Origin: Endomychus coccineus
Lineage: Eukaryota > Arthropoda > Insecta > Coleoptera > Endomychidae
Direction: 5' to 3'
Length of the DNA: 64,000 nt
NCBI GenBank assembly: GCA_958510875.1
Contig: OY294070.1
Coordinates: 116,416,703 to 116,480,702 of the forward strand
In this document: positions 1 to 11,992 of the stretch, in pieces
Numbering within the stretch: position 1 is the stretch's first letter
How the letters are laid out: each line of letters opens with the position of its first letter
Translations under genes and position numbers: made by a program
Notes under the pieces: generated by a model
Told to the model about the DNA's origin: nothing
Database searches by the model: none
What the model saw: only the letters and a program-made list of their open reading frames with translations

Positions 1-655
1 TACTTTACAGGTTGAGTCGTTCACGAATCGCGAGACCATGCAAATTTTTTTACTATATTTTTCACCTTTCTCGAATTTTATGGGCCTGCTTTAACTTTAC
101 CTAAATTCTGAAGACAACCCTGTAATTATAGAGAGTAAAACGTTCGAAGTAAGTAAGAAATTAGGCGATTATTTTTGACATTCTGCCTTAGGGGTCTATA
201 ACTTTCGCGGAGTCGGTATTTTACATATTGCTAGCAAGCCTCTTATTAACCGTCAACATAACTGGAATAATTCATTCACATACGGTTGTGTTCTTCATCA
301 TGAAAGCATAGTTTTGATGCATTTTTCAGGTAGATTAGCTTATGGTTATATTTTGGTACCTTTAAAACAACGATACATCTGTCTATCAACGATTCTAATG
401 TAAATAGAAGATGATACGCTAGCTGTCGAAACTATAATCACGTTAGTGTTTCTGTAATATGAGTGATAAAAACAAAGTAATAAGTGTTTTATTGTATCAA
501 TATGATAAATTATCACGAAGTAAAGGCTTCCAAAAAAAAAGTCTTTTCTCAAATCTGTTCATACATAGCGGTGACTTCGATTTACTAAAAATTATCACAG
601 AATATGAAGCGTTAAATTTACTGGTTTGTGAATTCAATGTCGTTCCTTAAGTCGT
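1..655. other. no gene recognised
   Basis: AT-rich sequence. Two short overlapping open frames on opposite strands (346-650) have no family features and look like chance. Confidence 0.5.
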
Positions 656-659
656 TTTT

Positions 660-1012
660 GAGTTATTGAGCGTAGCGGCCCGTCAATGCTAGTCGCTTTG
701 TTTGCGCACTGTTCGGTGCGTTATTTATCTGACTGATTGGTGAGAGAAATTGTGCTAAAGAATCAAGCTCGCGCAACTAGACACTCGTGCTCATGAACGG
801 CTTATGTGTAAGACGGAGTGAGGATAGCGAACGAAGTAGAATACAGCTTGCCACGCAACTAGACAGACTACAACCGAGCTTTTGATTGGCTTATTAGAAA
901 ACGGACTGATCGTAGGGGACCAAGTCACTCTCATTTCACTCGAAAGGCACGTTAGGAAAACCCTTCGGGCACGTGCAGCGTACTGACCGACCTGCATTAT
1001 TATTACTACCAT
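660..1012. repeat. dispersed GC-richer repeat, copy 1
   Basis: This block is less AT-rich than its flanks. It contains agacggagtgag, tagcgaacgaag, cttcgggca and gtactgaccgacct. Matching words recur at 51570-51785 and partly at 2985-3115, so it is a dispersed repeat, possibly a miniature element. No clean terminal repeats or target duplication were found. Confidence 0.4.
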
Positions 1013-1319
1013 CATTATTATTATTTATGTTATCAACATAACCCTCATACAAACAAGTTGCTATTGAAGGGCGATTTTGAACTATTGAAGTCAAACTGAA
1101 GATAACACAAAATGTCGTAGCTTACTGTAGTAGAATTGTATTCTTCTAATTTGAAATTTCAAGTGACGTTTTCTTCATCATCTTGAATGTGAAATAATGT
1201 GTTAGACGTCGTTGGAAAAGGAAGTTCGAGTGGAATTCAAAAACTGGAAGAATCAGTAACATTTTAAATGAAAATATTGGAGTCACCTACGATTTTTATC
1301 TTGCTGGAATAAAACGTCT

Positions 1320-1965
1320 CACACTGTGCCGAAGAGTTACTAAGGCTGAGTGTAAGGAAAATTTCATCGCCATGTACTGGCACCCAAGCAGTTAAAGTGA
1401 TCAGCTCCGTGCTAGTTAATTCGAAACTTGTCTGGAATTGCTTAGATGACCTTCAAGAGTGGAGCAATCTAAACAGAATGTCTTTAGCCGAGATACCAAG
1501 CCACCCAGGTTGCAGGGGCAATGAAGCGGCTGATTCACCAAAACGAGAAGAACTAGGTTGTGCTCCATTTGATCCAGGACCTTTGTTGGTATAGCAGAAG
1601 CGCTGCGAAAATTATGTAGCAGTACTTGAATGAAAGAGCAATCTTGAGAATGGTGGAACAAGCGCCGGGAATGACAGTTCAAAGAGTTTATCAAAGTACC
1701 ATCGCCAAAATTCACGAAGTACCTACTAAACCAGAATAGACGATCAACCAGATTCATGGTTGGGCTCCTGACAAGGCATTGTAGTCTCAACAAACACATG
1801 AACAACATCAGATTGGCAGACACTTCAGCGCACATAATGTGCTACTGCAAAGGTATGACAAAGCTGAGGTTCTCGACGATAGAGAAGAAAGAACCACAAC
1901 CCTCTAAATATATGGGGACCAGAGGTTAGGCCTGCAGTTGTCCGCCCCCGTTTTGATTGATTGAT
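1320..1965 (+). pseudogene. LINE fragment: RNase H domain and C-terminus
   Basis: This is a relic of the RNase H part of a non-LTR retrotransposon polyprotein. The plus-strand frame from 1397 reads ISSVLVNSKLVWNCLDDLQEW and then IPSHPGCRGNEAAD, the decayed form of the RNase H motif W-x-P-G-H-x-G-x-x-G-N-E-x-A-D. After a stop near 1594 the frame resumes around 1740 with TRFMVGLLTRHCSLNKHM and a Cys-containing tail, as in R1/I/Jockey-type LINE C-termini. The His of PGH has become Pro, and there are stops and frameshifts, so it is dead. The RT and endonuclease parts are absent here. Confidence 0.7.
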
Positions 1966-2049
1966 TGAACGGTTAAAAAAATAGTGGCACAAGAATTGTT
2001 TCGTTAAAATTGTATCATTCATCTCGTAGCCATACCTACGCCACTGGTG

Positions 2050-2980
2050 AAGTAACTTTTCTTACTAAAAATTGTGTTTTTATACCACAATATGCTTTTC
2101 TGAAATTGAATGTAATATCTCTAATGATTTTTGTAAGAATCACAAAGAATTAGACAACCAAGTATTTTGGGACATACATGTACATGAACGTTCCGACTTA
2201 AAATTACCCCTAAAATCCATAACATCAAGCAACTCTCTGTAAATACGTTAGATCCTCTTTATTCTCGTTGATAAATGTTTGTAATATTTTTCCCCATTCA
2301 TGAATATATTCTTTGTAATTCAATATTCATTGAGGTATTAGCCAGGGAAGTTGTTGTCCCTATTTTAGGACAGAGTAGTAGAATCCAAGTGAATTAACTC
2401 ACGTATCTATTCATATATCATTGTTTTTCTACCTACTGGGTATGCGTTGACTGATATTGCCGTTCTTAATGAATGAACCATTTTACAGGAAATGTCTAGT
2501 AGTATACAAATGATTTGTATCGGAAAATACTCTCTTTTCGTAGCCAAATACGCAGGGCCGGTCTTAACGTGTTTTGTATTTTTATGCGTGAAAGCTGAAC
2601 TTGTTTGTAATCATTATGATGAATCTTTAGTTTTTTTGAGAGAGCAACTTTGCCATGCTTGCGGGAATGAACAAAATCAATTGAATGATTCTCGGAAAAA
2701 AAGTGATATTTTAAAACTGAACCTAATCTAACATAACCTAGTCTTCTAAATCTAGTGTGAGTATCAGACCATGGCATAAATAGTAACGAAACGGCAGTTC
2801 AGCTAGCTATACAAGGGAGCCAACAAACAATATTTCCGACTGGAATATACAGAAAGCATTGCATAGCACCATGATAAAGCAGTTTGACAACCAAATTATT
2901 CATAGGGAGAGCATGCAAACGGAAAACTCTTGTATTCTTCCAACTTTATTTTTAAATATGAATCTTGTGTATAATATGCA
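2050..2980. other. no gene recognised
   Basis: AT-rich spacer. The overlapping open frames at 2492-2777 on both strands show no domain and are probably chance. Confidence 0.5.
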
Positions 2981-2984
2981 ACTA

Positions 2985-3320
2985 GCAAGTCGGCAAATAT
3001 GCTGCGCATATGCCTAAAAGGTTAAGACGTAATGAGCGAGTGAACCGGAAGGAGTAAATACTTTGATACACTCACTCGTTCGCTACGCTTACTCCGTTTT
3101 TTGCATACACCGACCAAGAGCACAATTCAGTTCGGAGAATGTCTCCTTTTATGCTACATGACCGGCCGCCTATGGTTGCTTCGAAGGAGACGACCGCTTC
3201 TGTTGCATGAGAGAAATGGCGTCATCACATTTTCAGTGCGAGTAGCTATTCTACAATGTACTACTCTTACGGTTCAGACCCTCCAGTCTATTTCTCTCTA
3301 CAATTGGCCAGACAGTTAGC
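2985..3320. repeat. dispersed GC-richer repeat, copy 2 (partial)
   Basis: It contains cactcactcgttcgctacgc, actccgtttt and accgaccaagag, related to the blocks at 660-1012 and 51570-51785. Ends are not defined. Confidence 0.35.
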
Positions 3321-3329
3321 GCATTGAAC

Positions 3330-3940
3330 AGTGTGCGAAACAAATCGAATAGCGTCGAGTATTTCGATGAACCATTTAATTGTTATGCTAGTAAATTTCG
3401 AGCATCATATCTAGTTTGTATCTAAATTACGAGTGAATTGCATTTACCATTTGGCTGCTACACTAGGACATAGATATCTTGTGCCATAAAAGCAGATTCA
3501 AGATACTACTTCGTTCGCTAAGATCACTTTGTTTTAATAATGTAATTTCTCATTCTTTTCACTAATATTTGATAGCTAATGTCTCAATATTACAAAAATT
3601 GTGATGTCAATCTTTTTTCATTTTGTTATTTTCTCACTTCCTCCCTGCCTTTCTGGTTATAGAACCAATCAAAAGTGTTTAATTATATGAATAATAATAC
3701 AAAATTAATTTTACAATAGTTCGTCTCCAATAGTTCCTTACACAAATCTGGAAAATAAAATATAAAGACCCGCGAAGGCTAAGTCTGTGCCAGGGTATGA
3801 GAAAAAATAGGTGCATCCCAAAATTGTATCAATTAAAGCACAAATCTATGCGTTAGGTGAGTTGCAACCTACACCTATCAATACAACACATAAGTTATAA
3901 ATTAACTAAATTAATAGGAACTATTAGGTGCAAAAATTTC
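3330..3940. other. no gene recognised
   Basis: AT-rich spacer with no open frame or repeat that I can identify. Confidence 0.5.
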
Positions 3941-3949
3941 TTGACTAAA

Positions 3950-4260
3950 ATGGATTATCCACGAAACACCCAGATTTTAAAACATTTGGGGAACGACACT
4001 CACGCAACGGGTAAAACAAAAATTGGGGCGATCGCGAGTTGTATTTCACCTTTTTGGGTTCTCATGGGCACTACCAGAATGACGCTATCACTACTGGAGC
4101 GAACTTTGGAGATTCTTCCCAGCGACCATTGAAGTGGTGGGTTGTTGTCTTTCTCCTGGAGCACTAGGGTGCCAGTGGTAAGACGCATTACAATCTGCTG
4201 CCATTTTGCACTATTTTGAAGTTACCGACGTAACTGCTTCATTCCATTGCCACTTTGAAA
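3950..4260 (-). pseudogene. BEL/Pao LTR-retrotransposon remnant (DUF5641-like C-terminus)
   Basis: The minus-strand frame ending at 4000 reads GTLVLQEKDNNPPLQWSLGR, then ISKVRSSSDSVILVVPMRTQ and ends AIAPIFVLPVA. This is the pattern of the last domain of BEL/Pao Pol proteins: G-x-L-V, then D-N-x-P-P-L-x-W-x-L-G-R-V, then V-R-V-V-x-V-R-T, then P-x-x-x-L-x-P-L-P. The frame upstream, near 4200-4260, has KWQWNEA followed by stops, so only a small relic survives. No LTRs were seen nearby. Confidence 0.7.
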
Positions 4261-4739
4261 TTTGGTTTATCGCTAGATCTACGACTTCAGCTTCTATCTC
4301 TAGGAGGCGGTTAATGGTTCTCCAATCAGGAAATGGTCCGAAGCAAATACGGACAGATCAGTAGGGGTCGTGGCTTAACGGAACTAAATGTCGAGAATGA
4401 AGGCAGGCTCCGACTTGAGTTAATAGGGTATACATCTCCTCGTGAGTTACTGAAGTATTGCCGAGGATTTGACCGCACTTCCCCAGAATCCACCAAATTA
4501 TGGAGATCGGCCTGAAATGAAATTCAAAGATTTTTGTTGGTCGGCTGGAGAAGCAACAGTACTCATCTTAGACAATTTATCTTCATATATTACTGGATAA
4601 CTCGCGATTGGCCCCTACAAAATTAGTAACATTATCTGTAGACGGCTTGCTGGCAATGAAACGTCTTAGAGCATTTTTAGAAAAATTCAGCATTCAGTCT
4701 TAGTACAGCTCAAGATGGATAGCCTAACTGAATGAATTT

Positions 4740-5040
4740 AATTTTTTTTCCATACTTACTGTACGAGAGAAAAACCTATAATGTTCGAAGAACATCGTGT
4801 TAGCCAGCGCTGGAATGTTGGGAGAGGAGATAGGTTTTCGAATTTCCTTGAAAGTTCAGAGGTTATAGGCAGAAGAAAAGACCTTACTAGGGAAAGGGTT
4901 TGACAACTTCGCCGTTCGATAGAAAAATTGTCTAGTAGGTAGAAGTTCGGGAGGTCTCCAACTTGACAATGAAGCGTGACTAGTTTAAGCTCGTCTCTAG
5001 TGGTGGAATAACAGACGAGATTTCTGATGAACACCATCTT
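4740..5040 (-). pseudogene. LINE 3' end fragment
   Basis: Read on the minus strand this segment resembles the 3' end of the LINE copy at 16240-17145. Shared words include the complement of ttcgaatctcctctcccaac and of aacattccagcgctggctaa. It would encode the last residues of the RT polyprotein (an FKS...FQRWL type tail), with frameshifts. Related 3' ends occur at 52680-52765 and 63570-63645. Confidence 0.6.
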
Positions 5041-5049
5041 TCATCTGGT

Positions 5050-5500
5050 AGTATCGAATAAATTAGGTAGTCTCATCTGATAACGGAAATCGAATCATAT
5101 CTTCGTATTTTCTTGTTTCTAAACTATAATTCAGCATGCCTTGTCAGTGAGGTTATAAATTCTAGTGTAGGGTATTGAGAAAGATAAAAGGTAGGGTATT
5201 AGTTTACTACATGAAGTTATAATGGAATATTTTATTCATATGGAATTAAATCAAAAAGTGAAGGTAGTTAGTGAGATAATATACTAATTTATTCAATATA
5301 CAGAAAAACGTAACCAATAAGACGTAAATTGGTTCTCTACCAAAGTTACCATCCCACTTAGATTTTACGGGAATACGTTTATTCTGTAACCAAGTGAAAT
5401 TGCTAGAATTGAAGGAAAGAGTTTTTAGTTCACTTTTTACCACAGGATCATCATCCTAACTTCATCTTTTTCAACCAGTATTTAATTGGTGCACTAGAAT
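5050..5500. other. no gene recognised
   Basis: AT-rich spacer between a LINE fragment and the Penelope-like element. The short minus-strand frame at 5246-5443 has no recognisable features. Confidence 0.5.
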
Positions 5501-5589
5501 TTATAACAATAAAGATTCTTGACCCAGTATGAATTATATATAAAAATTCTCGGGAAATAGGTCACAATAACACTCTGTTTTAAATTTTC

Positions 5590-5631
5590 GTCTTTACGTA
5601 CGTTTCGGTCTCACTACCATCATCAGAAGAC
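5590..5631 (-). ncRNA. hammerhead-ribozyme-like motif in PLE terminal repeat
   Basis: On the minus strand the order is GTCTT, CTGATGA, a small hairpin (5619-5607), GAAA, CGTACGTA, AAGAC. GTCTT and AAGAC pair perfectly as stem I, CTGATGA and GAAA are the conserved hammerhead core, and ACG-TA-CGT can form a very short stem III ending in the cleavage A. Stem II is weakened (GGT/ACC plus a mismatch), and an extra T sits between CTGATGA and stem II. PLE terminal repeats are known to carry type I hammerheads with short stem III. Activity is not assured. Confidence 0.6.
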
Positions 5632-6012
5632 TTATTATGTCAAAAAGGGTTTATTAAAACTAATTATAGCACAAGCGTCCATATCGCACAGTTTTCAATC
5701 AAAAAGCCCACGCCGTCGGAACGAACAGAACCACGAATAATCGAAATTGTATCGTCAATATTAAAGTATAAAATTTGTTGTAACAAGAATCCACTGTTCA
5801 GTAATATTCTTATAATATACAAGTGCATGTTGCTATAGTTTCATAACAACTGAAGTTCGAAGTTATTTATTGGTATCTACTAAGGAACCAGATGTAAGAT
5901 TTATGAGGTACTTGAAAAAGGTTTCAGACCTGTATTGGAATATCACTTTGAGCATTCTTCTCAAAATATACTTTTAACATTATAAAGACGCATGTAGGAA
6001 TTTGCAAGAGTT

Positions 6013-6432
6013 TTAATTAATCAAGTTAGTATAAATCTGACTTAATCCCTGAATATCATTCCTATGATTTACAGATTTGGAGTCACGTTTCATGTGAATC
6101 ATCTCCAGGATAGATATTTTAAAATAATTGGTTTCCTTAGTTAAAATATTAACATTTTTGTAATCAAATTGATGGTTATAATCAAAGCAGTGCTTAGCAA
6201 GGGCGGTGGAATTTTCTAAGTTATTATTTCTTGTGCTATACTTATGGCCATACATTCTTTTTTGTGAATATTGTTTAGAGATTTCAGCATAAGTGCCATC
6301 ACAATCTAAACAATTCAATTTATATACTGTGTGGATTTGTTTATCTTCAGGTATTACAGGTTTTAGATTTGAGAAATATTTCCCAACACAGTTAGTAGGT
6401 TCATGCGCAACATTTATATCGTACTTTTTCAA
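6013..6432 (-). pseudogene. PLE C-terminal protein with degenerate GIY-YIG endonuclease
   Basis: This 139-residue open frame begins after a stop near the right inverted end, so it is a 5'-truncated piece of a PLE polyprotein. Residues 38-66 (VYKLNCLDCDGTYAEISKQ and KRMYGHKYSTRN) align with the Cys-bearing PLE form of GIY-YIG, normally x-Y-K-L-x-C-x-x-C-x-x-x-Y-V-G-Q-T-x-R. The second half of the motif has decayed: YVGQT is YAEIS. Downstream ALAKHCFDYNHQFDY, ETNYFKISILEMIHM and SVNHRNDIQGLSQIY are the usual PLE tail (H-C-x(5)-H, then a K-R-x-x-L-E-M-I-x-I-like helix). The nuclease would nick DNA to prime reverse transcription; this copy is unlikely to be active. Confidence 0.8.
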
Positions 6433-6699
6433 TCATTTCTTAATTTTTTCTAAGGAAAATTTAAAACAGAGTGTTAATGTGACCTATTTCCCGAGAATTT
6501 TTATATAGAATTTATAACTTCACCTTCTAGGTTGGAAAGAAGAAAATACGGAGTTACGATTGGATTGGATAAAGATGAATGAATCGATTAACCAACGTCG
6601 AAATTTAAGAATAGAATTTATTACTCGAGCACAACCAGTTAAAATAAATTTTTATGAATTAATGGATATATCAATTTATTAATGTCTTAACGCAAGTTT

Positions 6700-7310
6700 G
6701 GAATTTATTAATGGCCAAAATTGGATACTGACCAAAACGCGTACGCGGTAAACGTATACAGATAACGATGACACGTGCTATCAGATTGACTATGGAAATA
6801 TCTATCGAAAAGGGAGAGATCGCCCACCTTTCTACGATGCTCTAGAGAGGTGAGTGAATTGGTAAGTGTGATATCATCAATCAGACGAATAGCTATTTTC
6901 TGGATAGAGTTCAAGAGCTTCAGCGTATGTTTGGGACTGAACTCCAAACATGAGAAAAGTACTCCAAGACAGTTCGAAACTGTACTTTGTAGATCATGAG
7001 GAGCCGATTTGATGTAAGGTAGCTATTGGAATAGAAAACCAAGTTTTTGTGAAGCCGTTTTCGCAATGGACCTCACATGATCGTCCCATGAGAGGATGCT
7101 GTTGTTGATGATTCCGAGCATGGATATGAAAGACTTCTAAGGAATAGAAATTCAGCAATGTATGCCTGTACTGTGTTGTTGCTGCACCTCCTTTCAAATA
7201 CACAGTACGTGCACAATCGATATCTGTATTTAAAAATGATCTAACTAGATCAAGATGATCAGAGGATAGATCGCCTTCTGTGGTTTGCACGGTGGCCTCT
7301 CCTTATGTCG
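6700..7310 (-). pseudogene. LINE reverse transcriptase C-terminal fragment
   Basis: The minus-strand frame at 6947-6708 reads LKLLNSIQKIAIRLIDD and SLEHRRKVGDLSLFDRYFH, the post-RT segment typical of insect R1/Jockey-type LINEs. Upstream, in shifted frames (7290-6994), CENGFTKTWFS continues the same protein. The nucleotide sequence matches the plus-strand copy at 16640-16930. Several frameshifts make it a pseudogene. Sequence to about 7460 may be more of the same element. Confidence 0.7.
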
Positions 7311-7469
7311 ACCCGGATCACGGCTAAGACACTTTCGATACATATTGTAAGCCTCTCATAAGGCAAAAGACGGTGATACTTATTAGGCAAAATAATATCT
7401 CGCCATGCCTTCCTTGTGACGGGAAGTAAAAGAATAGGTTCCGTGTGGTGTGTTATGTCATCGCACTTT

Positions 7470-8545
7470 GGGAATCCCTATCTGTACTCGGAAAAAACGC
7501 AACCCAGCTTATAATTATTATATTAATTTAGTGTAAAATAATGAATATAAAAACTCCCCTCAAAAGTCAACAATAATCAAGGGGCTTTTTCCAGGAACCT
7601 ATAGTCAAAAGGAAAATCAAGCTTATAAGAAATTTATTAAATTGATTAGATACATGGAAGTTTATTTCGGCTTTGAATAAATTAACATTGATGCATACTG
7701 CATGGTCATACATAGTCGATGGAATTTTAGAAATAATTCCGTATTGTTTCAATGAGCTTTTTACTTATTGCTACGAAAATTTCAAACACAACCACCAGAA
7801 GACAGACAAATGGGGCGCAACTAACGATTCAGTTCTCGTCTGGCAACCCTGTTTAAACAGGAATTATATGTTCTAAAGAATAAATAAAAGTCGGTATTGC
7901 AACATTGTGTTGTAACATACGGGTGACCTGCTGCAACATAGCCTCTGGCTTGTGACGTCACGACCGAGCGTTCAGGCCTTGTACTATAAAGGGTATTGGT
8001 CACACCAAGCAGCTGCGAACAGACTGGAGTTTTATAAAAATTAAATCGGTTTGAATGTAGAATAATTGATGGGTTGTTATAATAATAATAATAAAAAATA
8101 ATAAAATAGTTTATTCAAATAGACAGCCTAATATACACAAATGCTACGGATACATTATTGAGGAGGTTGTGGTATATTTACTTATTTGTATTTATTTATT
8201 TATAAAGGAAGAATACAAACGGGACTGACCCAAAAACAGTATTCACAGATAGGTAATTTCTCAATGTAGTGAATCTATATAATTTTAAAAAGAGTTACGA
8301 AATTGGCGATATAAAAATCGATAAAGGATTCAAGTGATGAATTGAGTACATGTAGTGAATGAAATGAGTGAATGATAACAAGATGAATAAAACGAAAAAT
8401 GTATACACATAAATACCAATTAAGTTTGTGAAGCAAACAAACATATAAGGTGAATAAACATTTCAGAGGCCACGGAAGCATCGAATGTTGCTTGCGTGTG
8501 GTAAAAAAGAAAGGTATTTACATAAAATTACTGAATAACGATATG
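7470..8545. other. no gene recognised; AT-rich with an (ATA)n run
   Basis: Contains a short AT microsatellite near 8080-8108 and a GC-richer patch at 7920-8030 (ctgctgcaacatagcctctg, gacgtcacgaccgagcg) of unknown origin. Short open frames here look like chance. Confidence 0.45.
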
Positions 8546-8549
8546 CATA

Positions 8550-9957
8550 TACATGGTGTTTCAGAAAGACCTACCGTAAATGCAGGGGACGGTAGATTGT
8601 ACGAAAATAACCAGATTTTTCATATGAACTATGGTCCTATCTTCTTTCGTTTTTGAGATATGGGCGTTGAATAACATTTTTTTCAAACGAAATTTTGCTG
8701 TAGCTCCTGTGCAGTTACAGATGTTTTGATGAAATCTGGTACTCGAGGGTTTTAGAGGACGCTGAATAAGATGGTTTAGTCAACTTCAGATTATGCGGTA
8801 GAGGGCGCTGAGTGCGCGACTTTTCGGCGTTTCTTTTAGCCTTAACTTCTTTGAGATTAATTTGTTTGTTCTCTTGCACATTTTTTTGGTTCACAATTTT
8901 ATTGCGAACAAATGAATCACTCCTGTTGAGGTTCTCAAAATCTCACCGTTTTCGAGAAAAACGAGTTTGAATGAGCATACTTACGCGATTTCGGTAGTAA
9001 GTAAAATTGTTAATGAGTTTTTGTTATGTTCATTTAAACGAGTTTCTCCAGAAATTCTCGCATCAAAGTATATCTTTGTGAACATCATTAGAAAGGTTAG
9101 ACGATTTTACATCATTTTGGTTCAAAGCTCATTGGTATACCGACCTTAATGATAGTGAGGGAAGCTATTGAAAGTGTAATAATCTAAATCGATGTAGTTT
9201 CTAAACAACTCATTCGATTTCAGTAAACTTCAGTTTGAATAGGAGAGAAGGTACGTACTTTAAATTGTCTCATCTATTGGTATACGGTAGTTCCTAATAA
9301 AATTGCTAGAGGGCGTAATTTGTAATGATAACGGTTTTATTAATTTTATCCCAAAAACTTAAATCATACTGTAACTATGACATGATGATCGGAAATTAGA
9401 TTAAATTTGAAAAAAAAAAACTGAAAACCGCAGATCGATATCTTTTTTTGTTTCAAAGTTCGAGAAAAACGCGTTTAAATGAACATACGCGATTTTGGTA
9501 GTAAGTAAATTTGTCAATTAGCTTTTGTTATGTTCATTTAAACGCGTTTTTCTCGGAAACGGTGAAATTTTGAGACCCTCAACAAGAGTACATTATTTGT
9601 TTGGAATAAAATTGTGAACTCAAAAAATGAGCAAAGAAAACAAAAAAATTATTCTCAAAAAAGTTAAGGCTAAAAGAATCGCCCAAGTCGCGCACCCAGC
9701 GCTCTCCACCGCATAATCTTAAACTAGCTAAGTCGTCTTATTCGGCGTCTTCTGAAACCCTTGAGTACCAGATTTCAACGAAATATCTGTAACTTCGACG
9801 GGAGCTACAACAAAATTTCGTTTAAAAAAATTAAATTCAATGCCCGTATCTCCGAAACGGAAAAAGATAGGACCATAGTTTATATGAAAAATCTGATTAT
9901 TTTTATGAGATCTACCGTCTCCTGCATAAACGGGAGGTCTTTCTGAAACACCCTGTA
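8550..9957. mobile_element. long foldback element I (TACA-GGTGTTTCAG ends)
   Basis: The left arm starts TACATGGTGTTTCAGAAAGA and the right arm ends with its near-perfect reverse complement (TCTTTCTGAAACACCCTGTA). The inverted arms run about 450 bases (for example GATTATGCGGTAGAGGGCGC at 8792 against GCGCTCTCCACCGCATAATC near 9697), with inner inverted segments near 8950-9080 and 9470-9580. A TA dinucleotide flanks each end (8548-8549 and 9958-9959), fitting a TA target duplication as in Tc1/mariner-type miniature elements. It has no coding capacity; the 60-78 residue frames inside are arm sequence. Confidence 0.75.
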
Positions 9958-10071
9958 TAAACAAAATAAGAATAAATAATAATATTAATAAGAATGACCC
10001 CTAAATTTCCTTATAAAATTTTTTGGATATAAATTTTCTTTTTCTTTTCTCAGAGAGGTAATATAAAACTA

Positions 10072-10160
10072 TTATGCTTGAAGATTGAATTGTTTTGTAC
10101 GTCTAATTTCAAATGATCTGTCTGTTTGACCGACATAACAGGAATTACATCTCCACAAGT
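10072..10160 (-). pseudogene. PLE GIY-YIG relic
   Basis: The minus-strand frame contains CNSCYVGQTDRSFEIR, the central part of the PLE endonuclease motif (C-x-x-C-Y-V-G-Q-T-x-R-x-x-x-x-R). Only this small piece is recognisable and frames shift on both sides. Confidence 0.6.
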
Positions 10161-10269
10161 CTCTCTGCGGATTAGTGATTAACTTCTTCCAAGTAATAAA
10201 TAGATGTAACATTTCAATTTTCTCCGTTGTTCGTAAATTTTCGAAAATTAGAGACATTCGAAATTGCAA

Positions 10270-11080
10270 TCAATAGTACTTAGTGATAGTTAATATGGTA
10301 ATAATTATTGTATTTGTATTAGTTTACTATTATGATAAAATAAGTTGGTGTAGTAGAGCCGTTGCGTTAATCTGTTGAAACACAAAACGTATTCCACTAT
10401 TTTCACTAACAGGAACAATTCCGAATTGTTGCCCATATTCGCCGGTTGATTTGTGGCGTATAATTTCGTGGCAGTTCGTTTTAATAACTCACATGCCGTA
10501 ATGAATGCTAAAATGGGACAGATTTTCTTACATCCGAAGGCAAGGTTATACTCATCGGTGTGTGGTCTTTTCAATCACCACCGCCATCTTTACTTGTTGA
10601 ATATTCTTTCTCATCGTCGGACGATGTTTTATTTATTGTTAAAGTCGAATCTTTGATTAATACGTCTCCTGCGTTGTTATAACCATTGCTAAATTATCCT
10701 ATAAAAAGTTTTGATGGAAATCGGCGTATTTTTCGGTCAATTCAATAAATCAGTTGTCAACTTTTGTGAGAATTTTTCGAGAAACTCATTTGCAATATTC
10801 GACAGGTCCGATTTAAGAAATATTCGCCATTGTTTCGTTGCATTAAAATAAAATCAAGCGAGTGGGTTTTATTAATTATTCACTTAATATTAACTAAATC
10901 ATCCACGTGAAATACAGGCTGTGCAGCGGGTAATATGAAGAAGGTGTAGAATAATATGGTTTTTATTCATATATTTTTTAAAAAACGCTATTTTACGAAT
11001 CAATATTATGAAATTATACACTAAACACAGGCATTAGAGGTACTTGAGGTGAAATAATTATGCATAATAAGTTAGTGAAT
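10270..11080. other. no gene recognised
   Basis: A minus-strand frame at 10574-10305 (89 residues) begins in ordinary-looking composition (PHTDEYNLAFGCKKICPILAF) and could be a relic of an unrecognised element, but I cannot name a family. The remainder is AT-rich spacer. Confidence 0.4.
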
Positions 11081-11089
11081 CAGTTTTTC

Positions 11090-11570
11090 ATTTGGTGTAT
11101 TTCCTCTCAGCTGGAAAACAGCTAGTGTCAAACCAATTTCAAAAAAAGGAAAAAAAGACCCTTCCCTTTCCGTCATATGGTTTGCCACCTCAACTTTGTC
11201 GCTCACTATCGAGTTCTCTCAAGTAGATCACTCCATGTGGTGGTTGAACGATACAAAGGCTTTCAATGCTGGGCGTTCCACAGGACTCTGTCTTGACACT
11301 AACTTTGTTCCTGCTCCATATGAATGATCTGCTGGAAGTGAACACCTGTCCAGTCCACAACATTGCAGAGGATGGTACGCTTCATACCGCTTCCTCATCT
11401 AGAGCCCTCTTACCATCCAATGAAGCCAGATGTGCGAGACAGAGATAGGTAACTGAAGCTTGCTTCTTCTCCAGGAAGGTGGATCCCACAATTCCTAATA
11501 TGATGATTTCAAGTACAACTATTTCTACGAAGTCTTCCATAACCATACCATAAATATACAGTGTTTGACT
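11090..11570 (+). pseudogene. LINE reverse transcriptase fragment
   Basis: The plus-strand frame from 11266 reads LGVPQDSVLTLTLFLLHMND and CPVHNIAEDGTLHTASSS. This is the RT block G-V-P-Q-G-S-x-L-x-P-x-L-F-L-L-H-x-N-D followed by the catalytic Y/F-A-D-D, here mutated to AEDG. It is homologous to 16254-16520 (same element, same strand). The upstream part to about 11170 aligns in other frames. The catalytic Asp pair is broken. Confidence 0.75.
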
Positions 11571-11992
11571 GAAGGGGAACATTGATCTACATTAGAAGAT
11601 GTAAAACTTTTCTATAAACAAGTTTATTCATTAATTAAACTACATTTTGACCTACTTCAATAGTTTGGGAGTTTAGAAAACTTACTGCCATAACTCATTT
11701 ACTACTCTAACAAACTGAAATGGAAGGTTCTACTTGGTTGATATAAAGCAGCCATGTTGTCAAAATTCCATACCTAGACAGGAGATGGAGGATAGTCATC
11801 TACACCTCTTAACTTGATGGTTCACTTAAATTACTGCTACTAGTTTTATAATACAATTTAGAGCTACATAATTTTCACATGGCACAATTTTCATCGATTT
11901 CGTCAGAGAAGTACTCTAACACACTATTTTTTCTTATCTTAGGAACCGACATTTGAATGTTTTCTTATTAAATCAGCTCTCTGATTAAACCT

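Larger units (their letters stand above)
5533..6507 (-). mobile_element. Penelope-like element copy A, truncated, with inverted ends
   Basis: The ends are inverted copies of a terminus reading AATTCTCGGGAAATAGGTCA (left near 5545-5573, right near 6479-6503). Inside, on the minus strand, is the C-terminal part of a PLE protein (6432-6013), followed downstream by a hammerhead-like motif (5631-5590). PLEs carry long terminal repeats in direct or inverted orientation and encode an RT with a C-terminal GIY-YIG nuclease. The RT is missing here. Shorter relatives with the same ends are at 24765-25029 and 53140-53835. Confidence 0.75.

Noticed and set aside
2037..2046. hAT element ending in TACGCCACTG
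   Set aside because: The ten bases match the hAT end at 57928, but no matching left end or 8-bp duplication was found nearby, so no element is called.
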